Notes: generated from the letters alone by a model not told the origin. Positions 1 to 10,471 are shown, numbered from the stretch's first letter. The stretch is DNA of 60,659 nucleotides from an uncultured Prevotellaceae bacterium (GCA_947167995.1 CAMVKS010000012.1:1-60659); one strand, 5' to 3'. Program-made: numbers and translations.

Positions 1-702
1 CTCTACAGGCTCCTCGGGCAACTCAGGCTCGGCGGGCTGCTCAGGCTCGGCAGGCTCTTCGGGCAACTCTGGCTCGGCAGGCTGCTCAGGCTCGGCGGGC
101 TGCTCAGGCTCGGCGGGCTGCTCAGGCTCGGCAGGCTCCTCGGGCTTTTCTAAAACTTGACCTGTAAACACAGGGATTACTGGTTTTGCCGATTCGGCCG
201 AGAAACCAGGATCATCTTTTTCCTCAGGCAACAATGACGAGCCAAAGTCGGTATCATCCTCCGATTCATCCATAATCTTTTGCATCTTCGACTCCTTGGG
301 AGCCTCGCCAGAGGTGGGCATGAACGGGATAACTGGGGTGATAGGTTCCTCGGCTATCTGATTGTCCTGCGATGGCAGTGAGGGTTCCACGGGTTGTGAA
401 GGTGGCACGGTTTGTGAACCTTCAATAGGCTCCAAATCTTCTTCATCAAGATATTTATGAGCCAAACGCAACTTGCGGCCTGCACGTGTGCGCCTAACCA
501 CTTTGGGCATTTCTTGACCACCCTCGGTGACTGCTGCAACTGGTGGCTCAACGGGAGCCTGAGTATCGACCTCTACACCAGTATCTTTTGAGTTGCTCGA
601 TCCAGGGGGAATTATCGAAAAATCACTATTTCCACACACGAGACAAGTGGCGGAACCAGGAGGAACAACATTTCCACATTTTGGACATTTAATTAATTCC
701 AT
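1..702 (-). CDS. Zinc-ribbon protein with Pro/Glu-rich repeats (partial)
   Basis: The reading frame opens at an ATG at 702-700 and stays open to the window edge, so the C-terminus is missing (234 codons visible). Residues 6-24 form a small zinc ribbon with Cys6, Cys9, Cys20 and Cys23 (CPKCG...CLVCG). A basic patch follows around residues 65-80, then a long disordered acidic and proline-rich stretch that ends in hexapeptide repeats of the type AEPEQP and AEPELPEEP. Proteins of this layout often carry a membrane segment or a second domain after the linker, which cannot be seen here. The gene diverges from the TPR gene at 942. The function is unknown; zinc binding is inferred from the four cysteines. 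Confidence 0.75.
   Translation of the reverse strand, partial: MELIKCPKCGNVVPPGSATCLVCGNSDFSIIPPGSSNSKDTGVEVDTQAPVEPPVAAVTEGGQEMPKVVRRTRAGRKLRLAHKYLDEEDLEPIEGSQTVPPSQPVEPSLPSQDNQIAEEPITPVIPFMPTSGEAPKESKMQKIMDESEDDTDFGSSLLPEEKDDPGFSAESAKPVIPVFTGQVLEKPEEPAEPEQPAEPEQPAEPEQPAEPELPEEPAEPEQPAEPELPEEPVE
4..145. repeat. In-frame 18-bp tandem repeats (AEPEQP codons)
   Basis: Near-identical 18-bp units, read on the minus strand as Ala-Glu-Pro-Glu-Gln-Pro, occur in tandem, mixed with related units encoding Glu-Leu-Pro-Glu-Glu-Pro. The unit length is a multiple of three, so copy-number change would keep the frame. The array continues to the window edge. Confidence 0.8.
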
Positions 703-760
703 AATATATTGATTAGTAGCCAATTCATCATTTTGGCCACATTGCAACGTAAAATTATCT

Positions 761-901
761 CAAAGTTAATATGCAAATTTGATAATAATTCTTGAGAAAA
801 CCAAAAAAAGAAGAATAAAATTACTCCTACACATTTTTTTTTCTTTTTTATGACTGTAACATGTATACAATAATAAAAATATAAGTATATTTGCATATTA
901 A
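761..901. promoter_or_regulatory. Divergent promoter region with a 13-bp inverted repeat
   Basis: The spacer between the zinc-ribbon gene and the TPR gene holds a plus-strand -7 element TATATTTG (886-893) and a minus-strand -7 element TAACTTTG (768-761). The sequence ATTTGCATATTAA lies at 889-901 on the plus strand and again, perfectly, on the minus strand at 778-766. Each copy overlaps the core promoter on its own side. No convincing -33 TTTG is visible for either. A shared regulator is possible but inferred. Confidence 0.5.
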
Positions 902-941
902 AATTAACACAAGACTATAAAATCACCTAAAATAAAGACTT

Positions 942-3900
942 ATGTATCTCAAAAAAGCTTTGTTAATATCTTGGGTAGCGCTGTGCAGCAATGCCATTTA
1001 TGCCCAACCATCAATACTCAACTACAATGGGGATGGTTTCTTATCGCGTGGAGTTTTCATGAATGAAACACGCAACTATGTTGGCTCCAACGACCAGCTT
1101 ACATACGGGCTCAATCACTTGCCCTTGTTCTGGAGCCAGGACACTGAGGCCGAGCTGCTAATCGCTCTTGATGAGTTTGAGTTAGGAAACAACCGAGCCA
1201 TTACTCTGCTTGAATATTTCATAGAGAACCATGAGTATGACCCCCTGGCAATGGTCGCAAGAGCTAAACTCGCCGACTACTACTTCTATCACGGCGATTT
1301 TGAACAAGCTTTGGTAAAATATGAGCAGGTGAGAGAGAAGGCTCTCGACGATGATTACGACGAGAGTGTTCTCTACCGAAGAGCCTATTGCAACCTTATG
1401 CTTGGCAATTATGCCGACGCCAAGGAATTGTATGACAAGCTTTCCAAGACCAAGCAATACAGTGGGGCATCTAAGTTCTACAATGCCTATATCGAATATG
1501 CCTACACCAACTATAACAAAGCCTATGAAATGTTTGAAGACGTGGATCGTGTGGGTGTGCTCGGATACCAGTCACAGTACTACATGACACAAATTCTTTA
1601 CAAGCAAGGAGATTACAACAATGCCGTCAGGCTCGCCGAGTCGCTCATCGAGGACAACCAGAACGACTATTTCAATGCCGAGCTCAACAGAATAGCGGGA
1701 GAAAGCTATTACAGGTTAGGGAAATATTCCAATGCTCAACCCTACCTTGAGCACTTCATAACACTGTGCGACGAGGAAGACAGCGAGGTGCAACGCTCGG
1801 CCGCCTACATGCTCGGTGTGATAAACTTCAACCAGAGAGATTACATGAATGCCATCAAAAACATGTCGACGGTAACCAACATTGATGATGCCATGACTCA
1901 AAGCGCTTACCTCTACATCGGCCAGTGCAGGCTCAAGAGCGGCGACTACAACGCTGCGGCTATCGCTTTTGAGAGAGCAGCCAGAATGCGATGGGACAAC
2001 AACGTGCGTGAAACGGCGTTCTACAACTACGCCATCAGCCAAAGCCAAGGAGGAAGAACTCCTTTCGACAATTCAATCGACATGTTTGAACAATTCCTTA
2101 ATGAATATCCCAACTCGGCCTACTACTCCAACGTCGAGAACTACCTCATCGATGCCTATACCACAACAAACGACTATGACAAGGCGTTGAGAAGCATTGC
2201 CAACATCAACAACCCCAGCGAGAGAGTTCTCCAAGCCAAGCAAACCGTCCTCTACCACAAGGGAGTGCAGCAGCTGCGCAACAACCGTCCTGCCGATGCG
2301 GCAGGCAGCTTGCAGCAGGCAGTCGACATGGGCAACAAGGAGAATGACATCTACAACGACAGCAAGCTATGGCTTGCCGAAGCGCAATATCAGCTTCGCG
2401 ACTATCAAAGCGCTGCCAAGAATCAAGAAGAATTCATCAGTGCTACAACACCACAAGACCCCAACTATGGACTGGCTCAGTACAATTTGGGATCATCCTA
2501 TTTCAACCAGCAGATGTATGACAAAGCCATTGATGCTTTCCAAAAAGCTATCGAGACCAACTCTCTGAGCAAGGAAATGACTTCAGAGGCTTACAACAGA
2601 ATTGGTGACGCCTACTACTACACCAAGAACTTCGACAATGCACTCAACAACTACAACAAAGCAACAAACGGCGGCATCGACGCATCATCAGAGTATGCTC
2701 TCCTCAGAAGCGCTATCATCGCAGGAGACAAGAATCAGTATGCCACCAAGATTGCTCTTCTCGATGAGCTAATCACCAACTACCCCAACTCAAGCCGAAT
2801 TCCCGAGGCTATGCTTGAGAAGGGCAACGCACAAGTGCTCAACGGAGAGCCGGCCAAGGCCTTAAACACCTATGCCGCACTCGTAAAGAAATACCAGAAT
2901 CATCCCGAAGCGCGAGAGGCACTGCTCAGAATGGCCATCACCGAGAAAAACAGCAACATCTCTAACGCTATCACCAACTACTGGAAAGTCATTGAGCAAT
3001 ATCCTGCAAGTATCGAAGCCCAAACGGCTGCCGAGGACTTGAAACTCATCTATGCCGAGAGGGGTGAGCTCACCGCTTTCAGCAACAGGCTCAACAGCAT
3101 CGAAGGCGGTCCACGCATCGATGTCAGAGAGGTAGAGAAAGCCTCTTTCGAAGCTGCCGAGAACTATTATTTCGACAACAACAACATCTCAAAACTCGAA
3201 AGATATCTCAGCGACTACCCACGGGGTGCCTACGTGATCGAAGCCAAATACTACATCGGGCACTACTACTACAACAAGCACGACTATGCCAGTGCGCTCG
3301 ACGCTCTCAACGATGCCCTCCACGGCAACGAGGATGCAGCATTTGCACAAAGGGCCATGGAGCTCAAGGGGGCTATCCTGCTTGAGCAGGGCAATGCAGC
3401 CGAAGCCTATCACATTTATGAGACTTGGGCAACCAAGGCCACCAACGAGGACAACCGCATGACAGCTTTGATAGGAATGATGAATTCGGCAAGAGAGTCA
3501 CAAGACTGGGACAATGTGGTTAGATGTGCCGACGACTTGCTCAACAGCGGTTTCACCTTGAACAGCCAGTTGGAACAAGACGCACTGCTCTCAAAGGCTA
3601 TTGCCAACAAAAACTTGGACAACACCTATGCAGCAAAAACCGACTTGGCAGCACTCGCCACCAACACCCAGAGCGAAGCTGGTGCACAAGCGGCCTACGA
3701 ACTCGCACAGTTGTACTATGACGAAGACAATCTTGAGCAGGCCGAAGCTACGCTCAACAATCTCATCGACAGCGCAACTCCTCACTTCTACTGGCTTGCA
3801 AAAGGCTTCATTCTGCTTTGCGACATCTACAACGATAAAGGCAAGACACAAGAAGCCATCGAAACGCTCAGGAGCCTGAAAGAGAAATATCCAGGACACG

Positions 3901-3962
3901 AGGGAGAGATTTTCAATGAAATCGACACAAGACTGTCGAAGTGGACCAAAAGAAGCCGATAA
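942..3962 (+). CDS. Secreted/periplasmic TPR-repeat protein
   Basis: A 1,006-residue protein with a Sec signal peptide (residues 1-21, cleavage after an A-Y-A motif) followed almost entirely by tetratricopeptide repeats. Typical signatures are visible throughout, such as YN-KA-LAIAFERAA, YYNKHDYASALDALNDAL and YEKG-like helix pairs, and several units have the YP-S motif of BamD/YbgF-type TPRs. It has no enzymatic motif. It probably forms a long periplasmic alpha-solenoid for protein-protein contacts. The barrel gene at 4024 starts 61 bp downstream on the same strand, so the two are likely co-transcribed and may work together at the outer membrane. The start codon is supported by the signal peptide directly after it. 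The exact role is not known. Confidence 0.85.
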   Translation: MYLKKALLISWVALCSNAIYAQPSILNYNGDGFLSRGVFMNETRNYVGSNDQLTYGLNHLPLFWSQDTEAELLIALDEFELGNNRAITLLEYFIENHEYDPLAMVARAKLADYYFYHGDFEQALVKYEQVREKALDDDYDESVLYRRAYCNLMLGNYADAKELYDKLSKTKQYSGASKFYNAYIEYAYTNYNKAYEMFEDVDRVGVLGYQSQYYMTQILYKQGDYNNAVRLAESLIEDNQNDYFNAELNRIAGESYYRLGKYSNAQPYLEHFITLCDEEDSEVQRSAAYMLGVINFNQRDYMNAIKNMSTVTNIDDAMTQSAYLYIGQCRLKSGDYNAAAIAFERAARMRWDNNVRETAFYNYAISQSQGGRTPFDNSIDMFEQFLNEYPNSAYYSNVENYLIDAYTTTNDYDKALRSIANINNPSERVLQAKQTVLYHKGVQQLRNNRPADAAGSLQQAVDMGNKENDIYNDSKLWLAEAQYQLRDYQSAAKNQEEFISATTPQDPNYGLAQYNLGSSYFNQQMYDKAIDAFQKAIETNSLSKEMTSEAYNRIGDAYYYTKNFDNALNNYNKATNGGIDASSEYALLRSAIIAGDKNQYATKIALLDELITNYPNSSRIPEAMLEKGNAQVLNGEPAKALNTYAALVKKYQNHPEAREALLRMAITEKNSNISNAITNYWKVIEQYPASIEAQTAAEDLKLIYAERGELTAFSNRLNSIEGGPRIDVREVEKASFEAAENYYFDNNNISKLERYLSDYPRGAYVIEAKYYIGHYYYNKHDYASALDALNDALHGNEDAAFAQRAMELKGAILLEQGNAAEAYHIYETWATKATNEDNRMTALIGMMNSARESQDWDNVVRCADDLLNSGFTLNSQLEQDALLSKAIANKNLDNTYAAKTDLAALATNTQSEAGAQAAYELAQLYYDEDNLEQAEATLNNLIDSATPHFYWLAKGFILLCDIYNDKGKTQEAIETLRSLKEKYPGHEGEIFNEIDTRLSKWTKRSR

Positions 3963-4023
3963 TTAGCATCTTAACACAAGTAATTACAGAACAAAACACT
4001 ATAACATCTTTTTTATATATTTT

Positions 4024-5901
4024 ATGGACAAGAGATTATTATATACGGGAGTGGCAATCGCTTTAACGTTGCCGTTGACCACCACGGCTCAAACCAACAA
4101 CCAAAACTTGAACGACCTTAACAAGGTCGTAAGCTTAGAGCGTGAGTTTGACCCAGTGAAAAAAGAAGTGGTTAAGAAAACCGTCCTCCCACAAGAGATA
4201 AGGAAGAATGACAAGGACGTTGTCGCACCACAGTTCAGCGACTGGACAGTGCCCACTATCGTTCCTGTTAACATTCCAACGATGCTACCTTATGGTTACC
4301 GAACTCTGCACAATTTCTCCAATCAGAGCGGCTATCTCACCGTTGGTGCAGGCACCCACCTCAACATGATTGCAAATGCGGGTTACAAACCTATCGACAA
4401 CAACGAGCAGAAATTGAGCATCTGGCTCAACCACAGCAGCTCATGGCTGGGAAAGAACTCATCAAAACTCATCGATCAACCTTCTCAACGCCAAAAACAG
4501 AGATACAACGACAACCTGCTGGGAGTGCAATGGCTCAGGGAGTTTGACAAAGGTTCCCTGGATCTTGACGGACACATTCACTTCGACAGCTTCAACTATT
4601 ACGGCGGATTCAACGATTATCTCAAAAACAACAAGACAGCTTTTATCGAGGCTCGTGCCGACGCTAAGTGGGTGAGTAAATATAACATCAACGACAACGA
4701 TGCCATAGACTATGAGGTAAATGCCACAGTAGACTATGCAGGTTACGACAAGTCCCACCTCGAGGGAATCAGTGGGGCAAAGGAGTTCTGGTTCAATTCT
4801 TCTATTGAATGTGGCTATAATCTTGACAGGATTGGCGACGTGGGAGTGCTTTTCGGAGTCGACGTGGTAAACTTGCGCCGTCATGACATTTTCACCAATG
4901 CCGCAAGCGACAAGACCTTCGGCATGCTCACACTGAACCCATACTACAAGTATTCCAACGACATCTTCAATGCCAAGGCTGGTGCTATCATCAACTTCTC
5001 GTTTAACGACGGCACTCCAGTGAGATTTGCCCCCGACATCGACATGAATTTCAAAATAATTAAGGGAGTGAGCCTCTTTGCTCAAGCCACTGGTGGCAAG
5101 GGGATCAACCATCTGGGCGACATGCACATCGACTACCGATACAACGACCCACTGGCAGAATATGATGTCACCACCTATGTTCCTTTCGACGGAAGAATAG
5201 GCTTCAACGTTGGTCCCTTTGTGGGATTCATGGCAAAAATTTATGTGGGTTATGGATTCGTAACCGGCATGCTCGACCCAGTGATACCTGCAGCCAACAG
5301 AGGAATTTACAAAGATATTCTCGACATCGAGAATCCCTTCCCCGATGGCCCAATGTCTCCCTACTATGATGCCAATCAATTTGCGGCTGTCATCTACAAG
5401 ACCACAAAATGCAAAGGTGCATACATGGGAATTGAGGCAAGTTACAAATATCGCTCGCTTGCCGAGGCCAAATTCCAGTTTGCTCACTCATTCACAAGCG
5501 ATGAGAACTATGTGGATGGTATGCGCTACAAGGGGTATCCTATTGGCAATGATGGACCCACCAGCCTTTGCAACTTTGAGGTGAAAGTGTGGCCCATCAA
5601 GCCTCTCACCATCACAGCAGGACTGTATTGCCGACTCAACCGCTCGACATTCACGCGTGAGTGGATATATCCCACCTACGATGAGGATTCGGGAGAACTG
5701 ATCAGTGAAGGATATTACAGCTATGGCTCATTAGAGATGAAAGATGTCATTGACCTGCAAGTGGGTGCTCAATACAGCTTCAACCACATCTTCTCGGTTT
5801 GGGCACAGGCCACCAACTTGCTGTGCAAGCAGTGGGACTACTATCCCGGCCAAGGTGCTCACAGAATTGGGCTCATGGGAGGTATATCGCTGAATTTCTA
5901 A
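4024..5901 (+). CDS. Outer-membrane beta-barrel protein
   Basis: A 625-residue protein with a signal peptide (residues 1-22, ending TTTAQ), then a short N-terminal segment with the pattern SLEREFDPVKKEV...KKTVLPQ, then alternating aromatic/hydrophobic strands to the C-terminus. The last residues are GGISLNF; a terminal Phe is the usual BAM recognition signal of outer-membrane barrels. No carboxypeptidase-like or obvious TonB plug domain is seen, so it is shorter than SusC-type receptors. It follows the periplasmic TPR gene by 61 bp and is followed by a strong terminator. A porin or transporter role is inferred from architecture only; the substrate is unknown. Confidence 0.8.
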   Translation: MDKRLLYTGVAIALTLPLTTTAQTNNQNLNDLNKVVSLEREFDPVKKEVVKKTVLPQEIRKNDKDVVAPQFSDWTVPTIVPVNIPTMLPYGYRTLHNFSNQSGYLTVGAGTHLNMIANAGYKPIDNNEQKLSIWLNHSSSWLGKNSSKLIDQPSQRQKQRYNDNLLGVQWLREFDKGSLDLDGHIHFDSFNYYGGFNDYLKNNKTAFIEARADAKWVSKYNINDNDAIDYEVNATVDYAGYDKSHLEGISGAKEFWFNSSIECGYNLDRIGDVGVLFGVDVVNLRRHDIFTNAASDKTFGMLTLNPYYKYSNDIFNAKAGAIINFSFNDGTPVRFAPDIDMNFKIIKGVSLFAQATGGKGINHLGDMHIDYRYNDPLAEYDVTTYVPFDGRIGFNVGPFVGFMAKIYVGYGFVTGMLDPVIPAANRGIYKDILDIENPFPDGPMSPYYDANQFAAVIYKTTKCKGAYMGIEASYKYRSLAEAKFQFAHSFTSDENYVDGMRYKGYPIGNDGPTSLCNFEVKVWPIKPLTITAGLYCRLNRSTFTREWIYPTYDEDSGELISEGYYSYGSLEMKDVIDLQVGAQYSFNHIFSVWAQATNLLCKQWDYYPGQGAHRIGLMGGISLNF

Positions 5902-5930
5902 ATCATTTAACAACTACTCACTCTTATCAT

Positions 5931-5966
5931 AATGGCTGTGACTATCATGAGCACAGCCATTTTTTA
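5931..5966 (+). terminator. Rho-independent terminator after the TPR-barrel operon
   Basis: A perfect 10-bp stem AATGGCTGTG / CACAGCCATT (5931-5940 with 5952-5961) closes an 11-nt loop and runs into a T tract. It lies 29 bp after the barrel stop codon and ends 11 bp before the next start, so the acetyltransferase gene probably has its own initiation or relies on read-through. Confidence 0.85.
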
Positions 5967-5976
5967 AATCCTGTTT

Positions 5977-6471
5977 ATGAGAAACATAAGACATGCCACT
6001 GTAGCCGATGTGGAACGCATCATGGAGGTGCTCAACGCTGCCAAGCAAGTGATGAGAATCGATGGAAACTCTCACCAGTGGATCAACGGATATCCCACGG
6101 TCCAAGCCGTCATGCTCGACATTGAGCGCAACGGCGCAATTGTAATTGAAGACGATGGAACCATCGTCGCCTACTTTGCCATGCTTACTTCACCCGAACC
6201 CACCTATGCCAAAATCCACGACGGCAAGTGGCTCGACGACACCCTACCCTATCATGTGGTCCACCGCATGGGTGCAGTGCCCACGGCTCATGGCATTTTC
6301 GACTCGGCTATGGACTATTGCTTCTCTATCGACCCAAACATACGCGTCGACACTCACCGGGACAACAAAATCATGCAGCATCTATTTGTCAAGAGAGGAT
6401 TCCAATACTGCGGCATTATCTATCTTGACAACGGCGACGAGCGACTCGCCTACCAGCTCATAGAACGCTGA
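5977..6471 (+). CDS. GNAT-family N-acetyltransferase
   Basis: A 164-residue protein that matches the GNAT fold from start to end: an N-terminal MRNIRHATVADVERIMEVLNAA strand-helix, a central IEDDGTIVAYFAM strand, a GIFDSAMDYC helix and a C-terminal FVKRGFQYCGIIYL segment typical of the acyl-CoA site. The classical Q/RxxGxG/A pyrophosphate loop is weak (VPTAHGIF). The substrate cannot be told; amino groups of small molecules or protein N-termini are the usual targets. It is convergent with gapA and shares a bidirectional terminator with it. Confidence 0.8.
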   Translation: MRNIRHATVADVERIMEVLNAAKQVMRIDGNSHQWINGYPTVQAVMLDIERNGAIVIEDDGTIVAYFAMLTSPEPTYAKIHDGKWLDDTLPYHVVHRMGAVPTAHGIFDSAMDYCFSIDPNIRVDTHRDNKIMQHLFVKRGFQYCGIIYLDNGDERLAYQLIER

Positions 6472-6498
6472 TCCTCTACAACTACCACATCGCACATG

Positions 6499-6545
6499 AA
6501 AAACCTGGCTTGCAGCATGTGACCGCAAGCCAGGTTAGTTTTATA
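6499..6545. terminator. Bidirectional terminator between acetyltransferase and gapA
   Basis: A perfect 12-bp stem AACCTGGCTTGC / GCAAGCCAGGTT (6502-6513 with 6525-6536) lies between two convergent genes. An A run just upstream serves as the U tract for the minus strand and a T-rich stretch follows on the plus strand. Confidence 0.85.
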
Positions 6546-6559
6546 TAGCTTTATGCTTT

Positions 6560-7764
<1,205 letters not shown>

Positions 7765-7840
7765 GACATCTTTGCTCAATTAAGATTGTTTAATGGTTTT
7801 GCCTAATTTTAATTTATTAACTTATAAATAATTAATCACT

Positions 7841-8230
7841 ATGGGTTTTATAAAAGAATTTAAAGAGTTTGCCATGAAAGGCAACGTAATGGACATGGCT
7901 GTTGGTGTTATCATTGGCGGCGCATTTGGCAAAATTGTAAGCTCACTGGTCGACGATGTACTCATGCCTGCTATCGGCATGCTCACAGGCAATGTTGATT
8001 TCACAGGACTTGCTCTGAAGATTGGAGAGGGAGAGGGTGCTGCTGTATTGAAATATGGCACCTTCATTCAAAATGTTATCGACTTCCTTATCATCGCTCT
8101 GTGTATCTTCTTGATGATAAAAGCCATGAACAAGATTACAAAGAAGAAAGAAGAAGAGCCAGCTCCCGCCGAGCCCAGCAACGAGGAGAAACTTTTAGGT
8201 GAAATCCGCGACTTGCTCAAGAACAAGTAA
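7841..8230 (+). CDS. mscL: Large-conductance mechanosensitive channel MscL
   Basis: A 129-residue protein of normal family length. It begins [43 protein letters not shown]-like, the amphipathic N-terminal helix and pore-lining TM1 of MscL with the gate glycines, then a periplasmic loop (residues 45-70), TM2 (around 75-95) and a charged cytoplasmic helix ending near the C-terminus. The homopentamer opens as an emergency valve during hypo-osmotic shock. It diverges from gapA and is followed by its own strong terminator, so it is monocistronic. Confidence 0.97.
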   Translation: MGFIKEFKEFAMKGNVMDMAVGVIIGGAFGKIVSSLVDDVLMPAIGMLTGNVDFTGLALKIGEGEGAAVLKYGTFIQNVIDFLIIALCIFLMIKAMNKITKKKEEEPAPAEPSNEEKLLGEIRDLLKNK

Positions 8231-8262
8231 TTTGACTTTTTAGTGGTATTTTCCATATTTTT

Positions 8263-8309
8263 CTGCATCAAGAAAACGCATTTTTCGCTTTTCTTGATGC
8301 AGTATTTTT
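8263..8309 (+). terminator. Rho-independent terminator after mscL
   Basis: A perfect 14-bp stem CTGCATCAAGAAAA / TTTTCTTGATGCAG (8263-8276 with 8289-8302) is followed by a T-rich tail. Confidence 0.85.
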
Positions 8310-8359
8310 ATGCATGCGGTGTTTATAATGAAGATTATGGGCTTTTTTTATCGCTTTTT

Positions 8360-8390
8360 TTTGTGTTTTAAGATAAAACTGCTACTTTTG
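8360..8390 (+). promoter_or_regulatory. Promoter of the OmpA-like lipoprotein gene
   Basis: TTTG (8360-8363), a 19-bp spacer and TACTTTTG (8383-8390) match the Bacteroidota housekeeping promoter consensus exactly. The predicted leader is about 57 nt. Confidence 0.75.
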
Positions 8391-8453
8391 TAACATGTTT
8401 TTTCTATGAACTTAATAATTATATTATATTAATTCTTTAAAAATAGTACTATT

Positions 8454-9143
8454 ATGAAGAAATTTATGTGTCTTTTCATGAGCGCAGTGCTGCTCGTTTC
8501 ATTCAGTGGTTGTAATTCAATGAGCAAGACCCTGCAAGGTGGACTCCTTGGCGGTGGCGGTGGCGCTGCTGTTGGCGCTGGCATTGGAGCTCTCATTGGC
8601 AAGGGCAAGGGTGCTGCCATTGGTGGCGCTATTGGTGCTGTTGCTGGTGGTGTTGCCGGCACTTTGATTGGCAAGCACATGCAGAAGAAAGCCGACGAGC
8701 TCGCTGCTATCCAGGGTGCTTCGGTTAGCACTGTAACCGACAACAACGGCTACACTGGTATTCAGGTGACTTTCGAATCAGGCATCCTCTTCGATACCAA
8801 CAAGGCCGATCTCAAGGCTCCAGCAAAGAACGCTCTGGCTCGTTTTGCTACCTCGCTCATTAACGACCCCAACACCAACGTTCAAATCTTCGGTCACACC
8901 GACAACACTGGTTCACGCGAAGTTAACCAGAAACTCTCGGAGAAACGTGCCAACGCTGTGATGAATTATCTCAAGAACAATGGTGTGCCAAGCAGCCGCA
9001 TGGAAGCTTTTGGCCTCGCTTACGACTATCCAGTAGCTACCAACGACACTCCCGAGGGTCGCGCGCTCAACCGCCGTGTAGAGGTTTACATCACTGCCGA
9101 CGAGACTATGATTCAGCAAGCCGAAGCAGGAACTCTCCAATAA
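8454..9143 (+). CDS. Glycine-zipper/OmpA-family lipoprotein
   Basis: A 229-residue lipoprotein: signal peptide with lipobox SFSGC and lipidated Cys20. Residues about 29-75 are a glycine zipper (GGGGGAAVGAGIGALIG, GAAIGGAIGAVAGG), a membrane-associating segment. Residues about 105-215 are an OmpA/Pal peptidoglycan-binding domain: ILFDTNKADL, the FGHTDNTGS motif and LSEKRANAVMNYL are clear, and NRRVEVYI closes the domain. The layout matches YiaD-type proteins that tether the outer membrane to the cell wall. The gene has its own consensus promoter and a hairpin after the stop. Confidence 0.92.
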   Translation: MKKFMCLFMSAVLLVSFSGCNSMSKTLQGGLLGGGGGAAVGAGIGALIGKGKGAAIGGAIGAVAGGVAGTLIGKHMQKKADELAAIQGASVSTVTDNNGYTGIQVTFESGILFDTNKADLKAPAKNALARFATSLINDPNTNVQIFGHTDNTGSREVNQKLSEKRANAVMNYLKNNGVPSSRMEAFGLAYDYPVATNDTPEGRALNRRVEVYITADETMIQQAEAGTLQ

Positions 9144-9172
9144 TCTGGAAATCCTGACCTGCTAAAAGCACA

Positions 9173-9208
9173 ACACGGTCGGCAACCCTTTGAGGCGGCC
9201 GACCGTGT
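9173..9208 (+). terminator. Possible terminator after the OmpA-like gene
   Basis: A perfect 11-bp GC-rich stem ACACGGTCGGC / GCCGACCGTGT (9173-9183 with 9198-9208). The T tract after it is poor (CGCTTCATT), so termination may be partial. Confidence 0.5.
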
Positions 9209-9264
9209 CGCTTCATTAAGCAATATAAAAAAGTGTTCTACAAAAAGTATCTATTACCCTATCT

Positions 9265-10443
9265 ATGAAATTCAAAAAATTTCTTCTCCTCCTGATAGTG
9301 GCGATGTCGGCGGCAACGACATGGGCTCAAGACTTCACAAGCATCGACACTCTCAAGTTCTACGACGCACTCAGGTTCAGAATGATAAACAAGGGATGGG
9401 ACAACACTCTCACACCCTACACGCGCATTCCTGCCACACTCAAGGACAGCGTGCGGGAGACCTTGTGGCAACGTGCACAAAACTCGGCAGGAATAGGAAT
9501 CAGGTTTGCCACCAACTCACACTGTGTGGCGGTGCGCTACAACCTGATGAGCAATTTCCACATGGCTCACATGGCCGACACCGGCATCAAAGGGACCGAC
9601 CTCTACATCCTTGACAACGAGGGCAAGTGGCGATTTGTCAACTGCAACAGGCCTTATCGGGATTACAACTATTCAGGAGAAGGACCGCGCAAAGATTCTA
9701 TTCAGAGCAAGGTTTACATCGACAAGCTCGACGGAGAGTGGCATGAATACATGATTTATTTACCTCTCTACGATGGCATCAACTGGATGGAGATTGGAGT
9801 AGAGCCAAGTGCACAAATCACACAACCACGAGTCAACAGCCCGCGACGTGAGAAGAAGTTCGTCTTTTACGGAACAAGCATCATGCACGGAGGCTGTGCC
9901 TCACGCACCGGTATGGTGGCGACAAGCATCCTGCAACGTGACCTCGATGTGGAATGTGTGAACCTCGGTTTCAGCGGTGAAGGCAAGATGGACAGCTGCA
10001 TGGCACGTGCCATGGCTGCCATCCCCAACGTCGACGCATTCATCCTTGATCCTATACCCAACTGCACAAAGCTCATGTGCGACACCGTGACCTACGGCTT
10101 TGTCAACCTGCTGCGCACTCTGCGGCCCGAGGTCCCCATCTTCATGGTTGAGGGACAGGAATACAGCTACGAGCGCTTCAGCGGTTTCTACAGCCAGTAT
10201 CTGCCCGAAAAGAACGAGGAGTATCACAAGAACTACTTGAAACTCAAGGCCGAGAACCCTCACAACCTCTACTACATCGACCGTCGTGACCTCTACGGCC
10301 CCGACTGCGAAGGCTCGGTCGACGGCATTCACCTCACCGACCTGGGATTCTACTATTATGCCCAAAAGCTCAAGCCCTATCTTGAAGCAATACTCAACGG
10401 CACCCCTGTTCCATTCCAGGACAATGTGAATAAACCAAAATAA
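9265..10443 (+). CDS. Secreted SGNH/GDSL hydrolase with GxDLY domain
   Basis: A 392-residue protein with a signal peptide (cleavage near Ala21, TTWAQ). Residues about 30-190 form the beta-sandwich N-domain that carries the GxDLY motif (KGTDLYILD, residues 110-117). Residues about 197-375 form the SGNH esterase domain: nucleophile Ser205 in GTSIMHGG, the Gly in NLGFSGEG, the Asn in DPIPNCT and the Asp353/His356 pair in VDGIHLTDLG. The family deacetylates or de-esterifies glycans outside the cytoplasm; the actual substrate cannot be told. It is 28 bp upstream of the secreted unknown protein at 10472 and probably co-transcribed with it. Confidence 0.9.
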   Translation: MKFKKFLLLLIVAMSAATTWAQDFTSIDTLKFYDALRFRMINKGWDNTLTPYTRIPATLKDSVRETLWQRAQNSAGIGIRFATNSHCVAVRYNLMSNFHMAHMADTGIKGTDLYILDNEGKWRFVNCNRPYRDYNYSGEGPRKDSIQSKVYIDKLDGEWHEYMIYLPLYDGINWMEIGVEPSAQITQPRVNSPRREKKFVFYGTSIMHGGCASRTGMVATSILQRDLDVECVNLGFSGEGKMDSCMARAMAAIPNVDAFILDPIPNCTKLMCDTVTYGFVNLLRTLRPEVPIFMVEGQEYSYERFSGFYSQYLPEKNEEYHKNYLKLKAENPHNLYYIDRRDLYGPDCEGSVDGIHLTDLGFYYYAQKLKPYLEAILNGTPVPFQDNVNKPK

Positions 10444-10471
10444 AAGTACCATTTTTAATAATTCAATTATT

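Noticed and set aside
4462-5487. 341-codon open frame on the minus strand opposite the barrel gene
   Set aside because: Antisense shadow; the barrel has signal peptide and family-like C-terminus, this frame does not.
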